A stretch of DNA of 64,000 nt from Duganella qianjiadongensis (GTDB lineage: Bacteria; Pseudomonadota; Gammaproteobacteria; Burkholderiales; Burkholderiaceae_D). Positions 35,515-45,875 of the stretch are shown here, piece after piece. Made by a program: the position numbers and the translations under genes. Where the stretch lies: NCBI RefSeq assembly GCF_009857915.1, contig NZ_WWCM01000002.1, positions 580,429-644,428 on the forward strand. Direction: 5' to 3'. The notes beneath the pieces are model-generated. The model was not told the origin of the DNA. It did no database searches and saw only the letters and a list, made by a program, of their open reading frames with translations. Position 1 is the stretch's first letter; every line of letters starts with the position of its first letter.

Positions 35515-36971
35515 CCGGCAGCCAGTGCCAGCCGCGCTGTCCCCGCATTCGGACGCTCGCCCAGTTTGAAGGCGGCCACCAGTGCCGCCAGATGCTGGGC
35601 TTCCTGCGCCAGCGCATCAGCCGCTGCGGCATCCTCTTCCACCAGCGCGGCATTCTGCTGGGTGGTTTCATCAAACGCCACGATGGCGCTGTTGATCCGC
35701 TCTATGCCCTCGTTCTGCTCCTGATTGGCGCTGCTCATTTCGCCCATAATGGCGGTTACCCGCTGCACGCTAGCGACCACTTCCAGCATGGTACTGCCGG
35801 CACCGTCGACCAGCCGGCCGCCGCTCTCCACCGTCTGTACCGTATTGTTGATCAGTTCCTTGATTTCCTTGGCGGCAGCGGCAGAGCGGTGCGCCAGATT
35901 GCGCACCTCCGTCGCCACCACGGCAAAACCGCGCCCCTGCTCGCCTGCACGCGCTGCTTCCACCGCAGCATTCAGGGCCAGAATATTGGTCTGGAACGCG
36001 ATCCCGTCGATCACGCTGATGATGTCCACGATCTGGCGCGAGGACGCATTGATCACGCCCATAGTATCGACCACCTGCCGCACCGCCTCACCACCGCGTT
36101 CGGCAATCTCGGAAGCACTCTGCGCCAGCGCATTGGCCTGACGCGCGCTCTCGTTATTCTGCCGCACCATGGCAGCCAGCCGTGCCATCGAGGTTGCCGT
36201 CTGCTCCACGCTGCTAGCCTGCCGTTCCGTGCGGCGCGATAACTCGGCATTGCCGTGCGCAATCTCGCCCGAGGCGGCAGCGATCGCATCGGCGCCGGCC
36301 CGCACTCCGCCTATGGTTGCCCGCATGGTGGCCAGCATTTCCACCAGCTTGCTGGCGAGGCGGCTGCGCGGGCTGGTCTCGGCAGCCGACAGGTCGATGC
36401 GCCCCTCGATGGCCGCCAGCGCCGCCACGATGCTTTCCAGTTCGGCGGCCTGACAGGCAGCGCGACGCAGTATCAGCGACAGATGAATCAGCACCGCCGA
36501 TTCCACCACCACGTACGCCGCATGGATAAACACGGTGGACAGCTGCGGGCGGGTAAAGCACATCACCCCGTAGCCCCATTCCTGCAGATAGTGGAAGCTC
36601 AGGTGATGCACGGCGATGGCAGCGGCAGCAACGACGATCGGACGCCAGTCGCGGTAGGCCAGCAGAAAAGCCAGATAGACGAATATGCCGAAATGCAATT
36701 CGGTCAGACCCGCACCCTGATGGATATTCAGCGCGGCAAACACCATCAGGGCTAGCGCGATGGCACAGCGCGTCAGCAATGCGCCGGGGGCGTTAAAGTG
36801 CAGCATGGCGGGTAGGGCGGCGCTGGGCAGGCCGATCAGCAGCGCCAGCCCCCACGTGTGGTTCAGTCCCGCCAGGGCTAGGGAAAACAGCAACAGTGCG
36901 CCCAGTACAGCGAGCATGATCTTGTCGGCCTGCTCGGCGATGGCTTGCAACGGGTCATAACGCTCTTGCAT
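35511..36971 (-). CDS. Methyl-accepting chemotaxis protein with multi-TM N-terminal sensor
   Basis: A 486-residue chemoreceptor of unusual topology. The first 175 residues form about six closely spaced TM helices with no large periplasmic domain, so it probably senses a membrane or intracellular cue. There is no recognisable HAMP. The signalling domain (about 230-470) has the conserved tip [20 protein letters not shown] and [25 protein letters not shown] site 7 nt before the ATG. It is convergent with metQ and on the same strand as the large reg_prop kinase upstream (91-bp gap). Confidence 0.92.
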   Translation of the reverse strand: MQERYDPLQAIAEQADKIMLAVLGALLLFSLALAGLNHTWGLALLIGLPSAALPAMLHFNAPGALLTRCAIALALMVFAALNIHQGAGLTELHFGIFVYLAFLLAYRDWRPIVVAAAAIAVHHLSFHYLQEWGYGVMCFTRPQLSTVFIHAAYVVVESAVLIHLSLILRRAACQAAELESIVAALAAIEGRIDLSAAETSPRSRLASKLVEMLATMRATIGGVRAGADAIAAASGEIAHGNAELSRRTERQASSVEQTATSMARLAAMVRQNNESARQANALAQSASEIAERGGEAVRQVVDTMGVINASSRQIVDIISVIDGIAFQTNILALNAAVEAARAGEQGRGFAVVATEVRNLAHRSAAAAKEIKELINNTVQTVESGGRLVDGAGSTMLEVVASVQRVTAIMGEMSSANQEQNEGIERINSAIVAFDETTQQNAALVEEDAAAADALAQEAQHLAALVAAFKLGERPNAGTARLALAAG

Positions 36972-37062
36972 GGAATACTCCCGATGGAAAATCTGAAGGA
37001 CTATGGCAATAAGCTCGGCTGCTTGCGCGATGATATGCCAGAGTTCCCGCAGCGGAAAGTAT

Positions 37063-40000
37063 TTATTTTCCCGCTACACCGCCACGCAACAGGCGGCGCC
37101 ACCAGCGCGATGGTGCAGCGCTCGCATCTGGCGCTCTGGCCGGTTGTGCTGTCGCCAGCGTCATCCCCAGTCGGAGTTCGATACGGGTGCCCTGCCCCGC
37201 TGCCGATTCGAGCTGGAACTGGGCTCCCATGGCGACGGCCCGCTCGCGCATGCCCACCAGCCCCCAGTGGCCTGCGCGCTGGCCCGCCTCGGCAATATGG
37301 CAGGGCAGGCCCAGGCCGTTGTCGCTGACACGCACGATAAAGTACTCGCGCTGGTAGTCTATCTCCAGCACCACCATGCTGGCCTTGGCATGGCGTGCCG
37401 CGTTAAGCAACGCTTCGCGCGCGATGGCATGCACTTCATTACGCACCGCATCGCACAGCACTCTGGGCTTGCCCAGCACGCGCATAGTGAAGTGCTCGTG
37501 CAGTAGTACCCGCCCATACTGTTGCAGCGACTGTTCCAGCTGGTCCGGTATGGCCTCGCTACGCAGATCCATGATGTGCTCGCGCCCTTCCACCATCAGC
37601 TGGTCGGCCAGATCGAGCGTCTGTTCCAGCTTGGCCCGCTCTGCCGAATCGCTAGGCAGGCGCCGTGCCTGACTGTCGAAATACATGATCAGGCCCTGCA
37701 CGCTTTGCAGCAGCGTGTCGTGCAGGCCGCGCGCAATGCGGGCCCGTTCCGCCAGCCGTTCATGCATCAGGTCCTGCATATGCGCGGTCAGGTAGCGCAC
37801 TCGCAGCAGGTAGAAAATGTACAGCAGCACCAGCGCAGCAGCGGCCAGCAGCAGGTAGAACAGCGGCGTTTCCGTAAACGCCGGTGCGATGTTCAGCCAC
37901 ACGTCTGCGCCCTGTTCGTTCCACACGCCGTCTTCATTGGCGGCCTTGACGATAAAGCGATAGCTGCCCGGCGGCAGGTTGGTGTAAAACGCTTCGCGCC
38001 GGCCCTGCGGGTCCTGCCACTCTTTATCGTAACCCTGTAACTGGTAGCGGAACGCCACCCGCTCCGGCATGCTCAGGCTGAGCGCGGTGAAACTGAAGCG
38101 CACGTCGCGCTGATTCTGCGGCAGCTGCACCGCCGGACTGGCCGGATAATCAAGCCCGCCCGCGCGCACGCTGGTTATCTGCACAGACGGCACCAGCGCA
38201 TTGCGCACAATCTGGCGCGGATCGAGGCTGGCCACTTCGCTGGCGGTGGAAAACCAGAGCCGCCCCGCGCTATCGGCCTGCACGGTGTTGAGCGGCCGGA
38301 ACTGGCCCGGCAGACCGGGCAAACCATCGAGCGCATTGAACTGTTCGGCCGGCACCGGCTGCTCCGGCTGCGCCAGCAGGCGCACCACATCTGCTGCGGC
38401 GATGCGGGTAATGCCATTGGCGCCATGCAGCCACAGCTCCCCCGCGCTGGTACGCACGATGCCGGAGATACCGCGCAGGCCAGAGCCTGCGGCACTGCCA
38501 GCCAGATGGACGGGCTGGAATTGCAGCGGCTTGCGTTGCAGGTCCAGCACGGCCAGCCCCGTTTCACCGCCTAGCCAGAGATGATCGCCATCGACCAGCA
38601 AGGCGAGTACATTGCCCAGCGCAAGCCCCTGCACAGGACCAAACAGCTGCACCGTACGGCCTTGTATCATGGCCAGCTGATTGCGCAGATAGCCCACCCA
38701 GACCCGGCCCGCACCATCTCGGACCAGACACATGGCCATGTCGTCGAGCAGTCCAGCGAGCCCGCCGTGCTTGCGCCACTGGCCGTGCTCGATGCGGTAC
38801 AAGCCCTTGCGTCCGACCGACACCCACATCCGCTGCACCTCGTCATGCACCATGGCCTGCACGGGAAAGCCCGCCAGCTCCGGCGGCATGGGCGTGCGGC
38901 TATAGCGGGCCGGCCCTTCGCGGCGCCACAGTCCAGCACCATTGCCCAGCCAGATAGCGCCCTGCCCGTCGCGATAGGCGCTATCGAAGTGAGCGGCCAG
39001 TTCAAACTGGGCGCTGCCATCGGGACGGTAGCGCCGCAGCGGCGCGGCCGAATCGGAGATCAGCATTTCGCCATTGCCGGCGCTGACCATCATGGGCTGG
39101 TCGAACGGCACGGCTACCGGCATCACCTGCAGGCGATTGCGCCGCAAACGGTCGATGCCGTTCGACGTGCCTATCCAGATATTACCTTCGCGGTCCTGAA
39201 AAAACGTCTGCGGCAGCGGGCCGCTCAAGCCGCTCTCCTTGGTCAGCTGCTGGGCTGCAGGCACCGCTCCGCTGCCCGCCTGCAGATGCCGGTTCAGCGC
39301 ATGGAAGCGCAGCGTCCACATGCCGCCGGCACGGTCGAAATGCATGCCGTTGCCTTCCACTTCCGCCCGCGGCGCAGCATTGCCGGCCGGCGCAGTCATG
39401 CTCATTCGATAGCACTTGCTGAGGCCATCGCAAGCCCACATGCTGCCATCCGGCCCTTGCGCCATCGCCATCAGATCGAGCCTGGGCCAGGCCTGCGTAT
39501 AGCGGCTGGCGCCCGGCGCACGGAAATATACCCCGCCTTGCGCCGATACCCATTGCACCCCGGCGCGGTCGAACAGAATCTGGCGCACCAGCGTATGGGC
39601 CAGTCCCGAAGTCTGGTCCGGCGTGGTGAATTGCGCTGCGCCCGGTGCCAGACTGGCCATACTGGCGCTGGTAGCCACCCACACGGTGCCGTCCGGCCCC
39701 TGCGCGATACTCCACACCGAGCTATCGGGCAGACCTTGCGCCGGACCGAAATGGCGCACGCCCTGCGGGCCGAACACGCTCACGCCACCGAGCCGGTAGC
39801 CCACCCACAGGCTGCCGTCGGGCGGCGCCAGCAGACCCATCACGTTATTCGAGCGTAGCGCCTGCCCCTGTATCCTGTCCATCCGTTCGAAATGCACGCC
39901 ATCGAAGCGGAACAGACCAGCAGGCGTGGCAGCCCATAGCCAGCCATCGCTGGTCTGGGCGATCTTGTGCACATCGATGGGAGCGCCATTCAGGCCATTC

Positions 40001-40152
40001 CACGCCGTATGGGTGTAATCGGATAGCAGCGGACTGGCTGGCGTTGCCGCCTGCAGCGGCGTCAGCGCCAGCAGCCCGGCGCCACACGCCAGCACTGCTT
40101 TGCTCAACCCGGCATGTATTTTTGCAAAATACACAAACATTCCTCTGAGCAT
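37063..40152 (-). CDS. Reg_prop (two-component regulator propeller) sensor histidine kinase
   Basis: A very large sensor kinase of about 1029 residues. A signal-anchor (about 15-40) is followed by a periplasmic double beta-propeller built of reg_prop repeats (GxxWxxxxxGLx[57 protein letters not shown]). A Y_Y_Y domain ([38 protein letters not shown]), one TM ([20 protein letters not shown]), HisKA_3 with the phosphoacceptor in [18 protein letters not shown], and HATPase_c with [11 protein letters not shown] and VSDNGLGLP follow. It is catalytically complete. No regulator is adjacent; the NarL-type regulator at 48485 is the best local candidate. Start unsure: ATG 40152, ATG 40140 or GTG 40218. 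Confidence 0.9.
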   Translation of the reverse strand: MLRGMFVYFAKIHAGLSKAVLACGAGLLALTPLQAATPASPLLSDYTHTAWNGLNGAPIDVHKIAQTSDGWLWAATPAGLFRFDGVHFERMDRIQGQALRSNNVMGLLAPPDGSLWVGYRLGGVSVFGPQGVRHFGPAQGLPDSSVWSIAQGPDGTVWVATSASMASLAPGAAQFTTPDQTSGLAHTLVRQILFDRAGVQWVSAQGGVYFRAPGASRYTQAWPRLDLMAMAQGPDGSMWACDGLSKCYRMSMTAPAGNAAPRAEVEGNGMHFDRAGGMWTLRFHALNRHLQAGSGAVPAAQQLTKESGLSGPLPQTFFQDREGNIWIGTSNGIDRLRRNRLQVMPVAVPFDQPMMVSAGNGEMLISDSAAPLRRYRPDGSAQFELAAHFDSAYRDGQGAIWLGNGAGLWRREGPARYSRTPMPPELAGFPVQAMVHDEVQRMWVSVGRKGLYRIEHGQWRKHGGLAGLLDDMAMCLVRDGAGRVWVGYLRNQLAMIQGRTVQLFGPVQGLALGNVLALLVDGDHLWLGGETGLAVLDLQRKPLQFQPVHLAGSAAGSGLRGISGIVRTSAGELWLHGANGITRIAAADVVRLLAQPEQPVPAEQFNALDGLPGLPGQFRPLNTVQADSAGRLWFSTASEVASLDPRQIVRNALVPSVQITSVRAGGLDYPASPAVQLPQNQRDVRFSFTALSLSMPERVAFRYQLQGYDKEWQDPQGRREAFYTNLPPGSYRFIVKAANEDGVWNEQGADVWLNIAPAFTETPLFYLLLAAAALVLLYIFYLLRVRYLTAHMQDLMHERLAERARIARGLHDTLLQSVQGLIMYFDSQARRLPSDSAERAKLEQTLDLADQLMVEGREHIMDLRSEAIPDQLEQSLQQYGRVLLHEHFTMRVLGKPRVLCDAVRNEVHAIAREALLNAARHAKASMVVLEIDYQREYFIVRVSDNGLGLPCHIAEAGQRAGHWGLVGMRERAVAMGAQFQLESAAGQGTRIELRLGMTLATAQPARAPDASAAPSRWWRRLLRGGVAGK

Positions 40153-40264
40153 TATAAAAATGACAGTGTAACCAGAAATGCAAACAGGCAGAGGACTGGC
40201 GGCTATGACTTTTTTCACGCGATCCGGCGCCGAACATCATCGGCGGTTGAGGCCGCAAACTCTT

Positions 40265-40921
40265 TCAGCGCTGGGTCAGCAGCACGGCAGCGAGTATGGC
40301 GCTAGGCCCCAGCAAGGCATAGAAACCGGCGTAGTGGTAGGCAAACGCCCCGGAGATGGCGCCCAGACCGAAAGCCAGCACCGGCCAGAGAAATTTCCCC
40401 AGGCGCGAGAGCGTGCCGGGCGCAGCACTGGCCCGCGCCAGATCCACCAGATCGATTACCAGCTGGGTCACATTGCCCGTCATGACGGTAGTGGGCGCCA
40501 GCTCGCTCCAGACTAGCCGGCTGGCGGCATTCTGCACCCCCATCGCGGCGGCACCGGCCATGCCGGCCAGCAGCGGCAGCAGCGCATCGGTCTGCTGCAC
40601 GGGCGTGGCGGCACAGCCCAGCAGCATAAACCCCAGCAGCAATAGCAGTTGCAGCAGGGTCAGTGCCGGCGCGGCCGGACGCTGGCGCGCTTCCAGCCAT
40701 ACGGACAGCAGACGTGCTGCCGCTACCGCCAGTATAAAAGCGGGAAAGGCCAGCAGCTTGATCAGCACGCCATGGCCGGGCCGGGCCAGCTCGCTGCCGA
40801 TCAGCACGAAGTTGCCCGTAACGTGGGCGGTGAACAGACCGAATAAAGCAACGAAGCCCACCGTGTCCACATAGCCCGCCGTGTAGCCTAGCGCTATGCC
40901 CAGCGCGTGCCGGTTAGCCAT
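40265..40921 (-). CDS. DUF1275 (YoaK) family membrane protein
   Basis: A 218-residue integral membrane protein, six to seven hydrophobic segments, of the DUF1275/YoaK family. Hallmarks are YTAGYVDTVGFVALFGLFTAHVTGNFVLIG near the N-terminus and GMAGAAAMGVQNAASRLV in the middle. The function is unknown; homologues are often induced by stress. The ATG at 40921 overlaps the end of the DoxX gene by 8 bp. Last gene of the nine-gene operon. Confidence 0.9.
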   Translation of the reverse strand: MANRHALGIALGYTAGYVDTVGFVALFGLFTAHVTGNFVLIGSELARPGHGVLIKLLAFPAFILAVAAARLLSVWLEARQRPAAPALTLLQLLLLLGFMLLGCAATPVQQTDALLPLLAGMAGAAAMGVQNAASRLVWSELAPTTVMTGNVTQLVIDLVDLARASAAPGTLSRLGKFLWPVLAFGLGAISGAFAYHYAGFYALLGPSAILAAVLLTQR

Positions 40922-41363
40922 GCGCGCCGCCGGCAGCAGACGACTCGCGCTTGGTGTCCGCCGGACCCAGTAGGGCCAGCAGCGTGTAGCGGCCCGGCCC
41001 CGCCACGCTGATGCTGGCAAAGATCACCAGCAGCAGCCAGCCGAACTGGCCATCGGCCAGACTCCAGTCCGGATGCACCGCCAGCATGGAAACCAGCAGC
41101 AGCACCAGCACGGGCAGGCAGGCTAGCCGCGTGCACAGGCCAGCGGCGATCGCCAGCGGGCACAGTACTTCAGCCAGCAAAGCCAGCCACAGGGTCAGCC
41201 CGCGCCCCAGATGCAGCGGGTCGTCGATGTGGGCCAGTTCGCCCGCGTAGTGCTGCAGCTTGGGCAGGCCATGCACCATCAGCAGCAGATAGGCGCCGCC
41301 CAGCCGCAATAGCAGCAGACCCAGATCGGGCCGGGGTGCCAGCCATGAACGAGGTTTCAGCAT
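40914..41363 (-). CDS. DoxX family membrane protein
   Basis: A 149-residue protein with four TM helices and the DoxX/DoxD pattern (LLLLRLGGAYLLLMVHGLPKL; LLAEVLCPLAIAAGLCTRLACLP). DoxX-like proteins are membrane partners of quinone- or thiol-related oxidoreductases and respond to oxidative stress; the exact role here is unknown. It sits between XapX and DUF1275 genes with near-zero spacing, inside the stress operon. Confidence 0.85.
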   Translation of the reverse strand: MLKPRSWLAPRPDLGLLLLRLGGAYLLLMVHGLPKLQHYAGELAHIDDPLHLGRGLTLWLALLAEVLCPLAIAAGLCTRLACLPVLVLLLVSMLAVHPDWSLADGQFGWLLLVIFASISVAGPGRYTLLALLGPADTKRESSAAGGAHG

Positions 41364-41370
41364 AGTGTCC

Positions 41371-41523
41371 TCACGCTAGCTGGGCAGCAGCCAGATAGCC
41401 TGCCGTCATGGCCACCACCAGCAGCGCGCCGATAGGCGTAGGTGGTGCCGGTGAAGGAATATCGAGCCAGCGGCACAAGCCACCGATGGCCAGTCCCAGT
41501 AGCACGCCGATTAACAGTCCCAT
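41371..41523 (-). CDS. XapX domain protein, small copy
   Basis: A 50-residue membrane protein (MGLLIGVLLGLAIGGLCRWL start, two TM helices) with the XapX/DUF1427 motif IPSPAPPTPIGALLVVAMTAGY. It starts 1 nt after the stop of a second, longer XapX gene, with a GGAGGG site inside that gene's end. Function unknown. The tight pair suggests the two products form a hetero-oligomer. Confidence 0.8.
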   Translation of the reverse strand: MGLLIGVLLGLAIGGLCRWLDIPSPAPPTPIGALLVVAMTAGYLAAAQLA

Positions 41524-41524
41524 C

Positions 41525-41752
41525 TCAGCCCTCCTTGCCCATGCTGACGGCGTGGCCGCCGCACAGGTGCTTATGCTGTGCGGCGCGCCGGCGCATAACA
41601 CGGTCCACCAGCCAGTAACCCACGCTCATGGCAAACACCAGCAGCGCCCCGCTCAGTACCGGTGGCGAAGGCACGGGAATGCGCAGCAGCTGGCAGCCCG
41701 CCCCTGTGATGAAGGAGATCACCAGTCCCAGTAATACTTTGGCATATGACAT
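41525..41752 (-). CDS. XapX domain protein, long copy
   Basis: A 75-residue protein with two TMs and the XapX motif IPVPSPPVLSGALLVFAMSVGY. Its C-terminal extension is basic and ends in a Cys/His-containing tail (QHKHLCGGH) that the short copy lacks and that might bind a metal. It starts 11 nt after the amidohydrolase stop. Confidence 0.8.
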   Translation of the reverse strand: MSYAKVLLGLVISFITGAGCQLLRIPVPSPPVLSGALLVFAMSVGYWLVDRVMRRRAAQHKHLCGGHAVSMGKEG

Positions 41753-41763
41753 ATGGCGCTCTC

Positions 41764-43617
41764 TCAGAATGCAAAGCAGCTGCAACCGAACGCACCCCAG
41801 AATCCGGCGTAGTCGGAGACTGGTACCTTGGAGCGGCGCGCCACATCATGCTGGTGCGCATGCACGCCGCAGGCACCACGGCACTGGTGCGGCAAGGCAG
41901 CTTTGGGCCGGGACGAATACACGGCGCGGTAATGGCCGCTGACCTGCGTCACAGGCGACCATTCGGGCAGCACAGGCAGGGCCGGTGGCCCCAGCGGGCC
42001 GAATTCCGCCGCGCCATAGACGATCTTGCCATCCACCATAGTCAGCACGGATTCGATATCCTTGATGCAGCCTTCCGGCACGCTGAAGTAATCCGCCGAC
42101 AGCACCGCCAGATCGGCCAGCTGGCCTTCTTTGATCTGCCCCTTCTTGCCCTGTTCGTTGGAGAACCAGCTACTGCCCCGCGTCCACAGCTCCAGCGCGG
42201 CGTCGCGCGACAGCCGTGCATGGACACCGGCGATGCGCAGGCCGCCCACGGTGCAGCCGGACACCAGCCAGTACAGCGCCGTCCACGGGTTGTAGCTGGC
42301 CACGCGGGTGGCGTCCGTGCCGGCGCCTACCGGCACGCCCATTTCCAGCATTTTGGCGACCGGCGGTGTGGCGCTGGCCGCCTCGGCGCCATAACGCTCG
42401 ACAAAGTACTCGCCCTGGAAGGCCATGCGGTGCTGGATGGCGATGCCGCCGCCCAGTGCGCGCACGCGTTCGATATTGCGCTCGGAGATAGTCTCGGCGT
42501 GGTCGAACATCCAGTGCAGACCATCGAACGGAATCTCGCGGTTGACCTTTTCGAACACATCGAGCATGCGGCTGATCGATTCGTCGTAAGTGGCATGCAG
42601 GCGGAACGGCCAGCGCTGGCTGACCAGATGGCGCACCACTTTTTCCAGCTCGTCTTCCATGCCGGCCGCCAGATCGGGGCGCGGTTCAAGGAAGTCCTCG
42701 AAGTCGGCAGCGGAAAACACCAGCATTTCACCGGCGCCGTTATGGCGGTAGAAGTCGCTGCCGTCGCCCGGTTTGACCATGCCGCTCCAGCGCTGGAAGT
42801 CCTGCAGTTCCTGTCCCTTGTTCTGGGTGAACAGGTTGTAGGCGATGCGCACGGTAAGCTGCTGCGCGCGCGCCAGCTGGTCGATGATGGCGTAGTCCTC
42901 GGGGTAGTTCTGGAAACCGCCGCCCGCATCGATGGCGCTGGTCAGGCCCAGCCGGTTCAGTTCGCGCATGAACTGACGGGTGGAGTTGACCTGCATTTCC
43001 AGCGGCAGCTTGGGGCCCTTGGCCAGCGTGGCATACAGGATCATGGCATTCGGGCGGGCGATCAGCATGCCGGTGGGATTGCCGGATGCATCGCGCTGGA
43101 TTTCGCCGCCGGGCGGATTCGGCGTATCTTTGCTGTAGCCCACTGCGCGCAAGGCAGCGCGGTTAAGCAGAGCGCGGTCATACAGGTGCAGAATAAACAC
43201 CGGTGTATCGGGTGCCGCAGCGTTGATTTCGTCCAGCGTGGGCATGCGCTTTTCGGCGAACTGGAATTCGGTCCAGCCGCCTACCACGCGCACCCACTGT
43301 GGCGTGGGCGTGCGCAGGGCCTGCTGCTTGAGCATGCGCAGCGCATCGGCCAGCGAAGGCACGCCTTCCCAGCGCAGTTCGAGGTTGTAATTGAGTCCGC
43401 CACGGATCAGATGGATGTGGGAATCGTTCAGGCCGGGGATCACGCAGCGCTTCTGCAGGTCGATCACGCGGGTTTTCTCGGTCAGCAAGCGCATTACGCT
43501 GGCATCGTCGCCCACGGCGAGGAATTTGCCATCCTTGATGGCGACGGCGCTGGCCAGCGGCTGGCTGCGGTCCACGGTGTGGAACCGGCCGTTATGGAGT
43601 ATCAGGTCTGCGGACAT
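41764..43617 (-). CDS. YtcJ-like amidohydrolase with Cys/His-rich C-terminal tail
   Basis: Metal-dependent hydrolase of the amidohydrolase superfamily, YtcJ/AepA group, 617 residues. The N-terminal beta-sandwich (ADLILHNGRFHTVDRSQPLA) leads to the metal site VIPGLNDSHIHLIRGG (HxH at about 68-70). The TIM barrel contains RPNAM, RLHATYDESISRML, DHAETI and GAGTDATRVASYNPW (catalytic Asp). An extra C-terminal tail contains CRGACGVHAHQHDVAR and ends GFWGAFGCSCFAF, rich in Cys and His. Substrate unknown. The start at 43617 follows a GC-rich hairpin at 43643-43670. Confidence 0.88.
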   Translation of the reverse strand: MSADLILHNGRFHTVDRSQPLASAVAIKDGKFLAVGDDASVMRLLTEKTRVIDLQKRCVIPGLNDSHIHLIRGGLNYNLELRWEGVPSLADALRMLKQQALRTPTPQWVRVVGGWTEFQFAEKRMPTLDEINAAAPDTPVFILHLYDRALLNRAALRAVGYSKDTPNPPGGEIQRDASGNPTGMLIARPNAMILYATLAKGPKLPLEMQVNSTRQFMRELNRLGLTSAIDAGGGFQNYPEDYAIIDQLARAQQLTVRIAYNLFTQNKGQELQDFQRWSGMVKPGDGSDFYRHNGAGEMLVFSAADFEDFLEPRPDLAAGMEDELEKVVRHLVSQRWPFRLHATYDESISRMLDVFEKVNREIPFDGLHWMFDHAETISERNIERVRALGGGIAIQHRMAFQGEYFVERYGAEAASATPPVAKMLEMGVPVGAGTDATRVASYNPWTALYWLVSGCTVGGLRIAGVHARLSRDAALELWTRGSSWFSNEQGKKGQIKEGQLADLAVLSADYFSVPEGCIKDIESVLTMVDGKIVYGAAEFGPLGPPALPVLPEWSPVTQVSGHYRAVYSSRPKAALPHQCRGACGVHAHQHDVARRSKVPVSDYAGFWGAFGCSCFAF

Positions 43618-43642
43618 GGGAGCCTTCCGGTATGCAGGGTGT

Positions 43643-43670
43643 GGGTCCGGCCGGCACGCTGGCCGGACCC
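43643..43670 (-). other. Perfect intra-operon hairpin upstream of the amidohydrolase gene
   Basis: GGGTCCGGCC, 8-nt loop, GGCCGGACCC, in the 93-bp gap between the cysteine hydrolase and amidohydrolase genes. There is no T-run, so it is more likely an mRNA processing or stability element than a full terminator. Confidence 0.5.
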
Positions 43671-43710
43671 GGTCTAACAAGGATACAAATAACGTGGCTA
43701 AATGTGCCGC

Positions 43711-44364
43711 TTAATGGCCTTCGCTGGCGTTGAACATGCTCTTGGCATAGATCAGGCCCAGACCATAACCGCCGCCATGGGTGACTGCCGTGGCCACGGT
43801 CTGGTTATAGGTCTCGCCACGGGCCCAGTCACGCTGCAGTTCCAGCAGATACTGCAGCGAGGTCATCGGCCGTGCACCCAGCTGTATCATACGCTCCATG
43901 GCGCGCTGGTGCGCTTCGTCGGACACGTCGCCGCAGGCATCGGCGATCACATACACTTCGAAGCCCTGCTCCAGTGCCGACAGGGCCGGGCCGACGATGC
44001 ACACCGAAGTCCACAGACCGGCCAGCACGATGCGGCCCTTGCCTTTGGCATTGACCAGTTCGGCGATGCGGCTATCTTCCCAGGTGTTCATGGTGGTGCG
44101 GTCGATGATGTGCTCATCGGGGAAGACGCTTTTGATCTCTTCGAAGATGGGGCCGGAGAAGGATTTTTCCGCCACCGTGGTGAGAATGGTCGCCACCTTG
44201 AATTCCTTCGCGGCCTTGGCCACCATGGCGGCATTGTTACGCAGCGCCACCGGGTCGATGGACTTGGTCGCGAACGCCATCTGCGGCTGATGGTCGATCA
44301 TGATCAGGGTGTGGTTGGTCGGGTTCAGCAGGGCTTTGCCGGCTTCGGCTTTTGCGATAGGCAT
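43711..44364 (-). CDS. YcaC-type cysteine hydrolase (isochorismatase superfamily)
   Basis: A 217-residue cytoplasmic hydrolase. The isochorismatase fold is marked by LIMIDHQPQMAF (catalytic Asp), the conserved Lys around AKGKGRIVLAGLW and the nucleophile Cys in LWTSVCIVGPALSALEQG. Length and sequence are nearest to YcaC-like octameric hydrolases, whose natural substrate is unknown. AAGGAAGA site before the ATG at 44364; the longer frame to 44700 runs antisense through the catalase end and is rejected. Genes of this type recur next to XapX, amidohydrolase and chloroperoxidase-like genes. Confidence 0.9.
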   Translation of the reverse strand: MPIAKAEAGKALLNPTNHTLIMIDHQPQMAFATKSIDPVALRNNAAMVAKAAKEFKVATILTTVAEKSFSGPIFEEIKSVFPDEHIIDRTTMNTWEDSRIAELVNAKGKGRIVLAGLWTSVCIVGPALSALEQGFEVYVIADACGDVSDEAHQRAMERMIQLGARPMTSLQYLLELQRDWARGETYNQTVATAVTHGGGYGLGLIYAKSMFNASEGH

Positions 44365-44423
44365 GATGTCTTCCTTGGTTGGGGTGGGTGAATCAAATAA
44401 ATGCGGGTACTGCAACTGCGCGC

Positions 44424-45866
44424 CTAGCCTTGCAGCGCCGCCAGTGCGGCTGCAACACCGGCGCCATAGGCCGGATCGGCGAGTCGGCAATGACTGATAT
44501 GGCGCTGCTGGATGTCGGCGGATACGCCATGCAGCGAACGGGCCGTGTTGTCGAACAGGGCCTGACGCTGTTCGACATCGAACAGGCGGAACAGCGCGCC
44601 GGGCTGGCTGTAATAGTCTTCGTCGACGTGGTGATCCCAGTGACCCGCTGCGCCTTGCAGCGCCAGCAGCGGCTCGGCAAACTCGGGCTGCTGCTGCCAT
44701 GCGCCGTGCGAATTGGGCTCGTAGCCTTTAGTGCTGCCGTAGTTGCCATCGACCCGGCCGGCGCCGTCGCGGTGATAGCTGTGGAACGGACACTTCGGCG
44801 CATTCACAGGGATCTGGTGGTGGTTCACGCCCAGCCGGTAGCGCTGCGCATCGCCATAGGCAAACAGACGCGATTGCAGCATGCGGTCAGGCGAAAAGCC
44901 TATGCCCGGCACCACATTGGCGGGCGAGAAGGCAGACTGCTCCACGTCGGCGTAATAGTTATCGGGATTGCGGTTCAGTTCCAGCACGCCCACTTCGATC
45001 AGCGGATAGTCCTTATGGGGCCAGACTTTGCTCAGATCGAAAGGGTTGAGGTGGTAGCTCGCGGCGTCGTGTTCCGGCATTACCTGTATCTTCAGCACCC
45101 AGCGCGGGAAGTCGCCGTGCTCGATACTGTGATACAGATCGCGCTGCGAACTCTCGCGGTCCTGCCCCACCAGCTGCTGTGCCTCGGCATCGGTCAGATT
45201 GATGATGCCCTGCTGGCAGATGAAGTGGAACTTCACCCAGAAGCGCTGGTTGCTGGCATTGAGCATGCTGAAGGTATGGCTACCAAAACCGTGCATGTGG
45301 CGGTAGCTGGCGGGGATGCCGCGCTCGCTCATCACGATGGTAATCTGGTGCAGCGCTTCCGGCATCAGGGTCCAGTAGTCCCAGTTGTTTTCGGCACTAC
45401 GCAGGTTACTGCGCGGGTCGCGCTTGACGGCGTGGTTCAGGTCGGGGAACTTGAGCGGATCGCGCATGAAGAATACCGGCGTGTTATTGCCCACCACGTC
45501 CCAGTTGCCCTGCTCCGTGTAGAACTTGACGGCGAAGCCGCGGATATCGCGCTCGGCATCGGCGGCGCCCCGCTCACCGGCCACGGTGGAAAAGCGCATG
45601 AAGATAGCGGTCTGCTTGCCCACTTCGGCAAACAGTTTCGCTTTGCTATACGCCGAAATATCATGCGTGACCGTAAAGGTGCCGAAAGCGCCGGAGCCTT
45701 TGGCATGCATGCGCCGCTCCGGTATCACTTCGCGGTTGAAGTGCGCCATCTTCTCCAGATGCCAGACATCCTGCAGCAGCAAGGGGCCGCGTGCACCGGC
45801 ACTCTGGGTATTCTGGTTATCGGCCACCGGAGCACCGGCCGCCGTCGTCAGTTTAGTCATCATCAT
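44424..45866 (-). CDS. katA: Catalase (small-subunit heme catalase)
   Basis: Breaks hydrogen peroxide to water and oxygen; 480 residues, the size of clade-3 monofunctional catalases. Visible landmarks: active-site His region [38 protein letters not shown], the distal Asn in [10 protein letters not shown], and proximal heme ligand Tyr in [19 protein letters not shown]. Complete and probably active. It sits inside the nine-gene operon, 9 bp after a DoxX-like gene, which is unusual company for a catalase and the best clue that the operon answers oxidative stress. Confidence 0.95.
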   Translation of the reverse strand: MMMTKLTTAAGAPVADNQNTQSAGARGPLLLQDVWHLEKMAHFNREVIPERRMHAKGSGAFGTFTVTHDISAYSKAKLFAEVGKQTAIFMRFSTVAGERGAADAERDIRGFAVKFYTEQGNWDVVGNNTPVFFMRDPLKFPDLNHAVKRDPRSNLRSAENNWDYWTLMPEALHQITIVMSERGIPASYRHMHGFGSHTFSMLNASNQRFWVKFHFICQQGIINLTDAEAQQLVGQDRESSQRDLYHSIEHGDFPRWVLKIQVMPEHDAASYHLNPFDLSKVWPHKDYPLIEVGVLELNRNPDNYYADVEQSAFSPANVVPGIGFSPDRMLQSRLFAYGDAQRYRLGVNHHQIPVNAPKCPFHSYHRDGAGRVDGNYGSTKGYEPNSHGAWQQQPEFAEPLLALQGAAGHWDHHVDEDYYSQPGALFRLFDVEQRQALFDNTARSLHGVSADIQQRHISHCRLADPAYGAGVAAALAALQG

Positions 45867-45875
45867 TCTCGCTTT

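Noticed and set aside
41746..43677. Long open frame antisense to the amidohydrolase (643 codons)
   Set aside because: Same reason: mirror frame of a clear gene with random-like translated composition.
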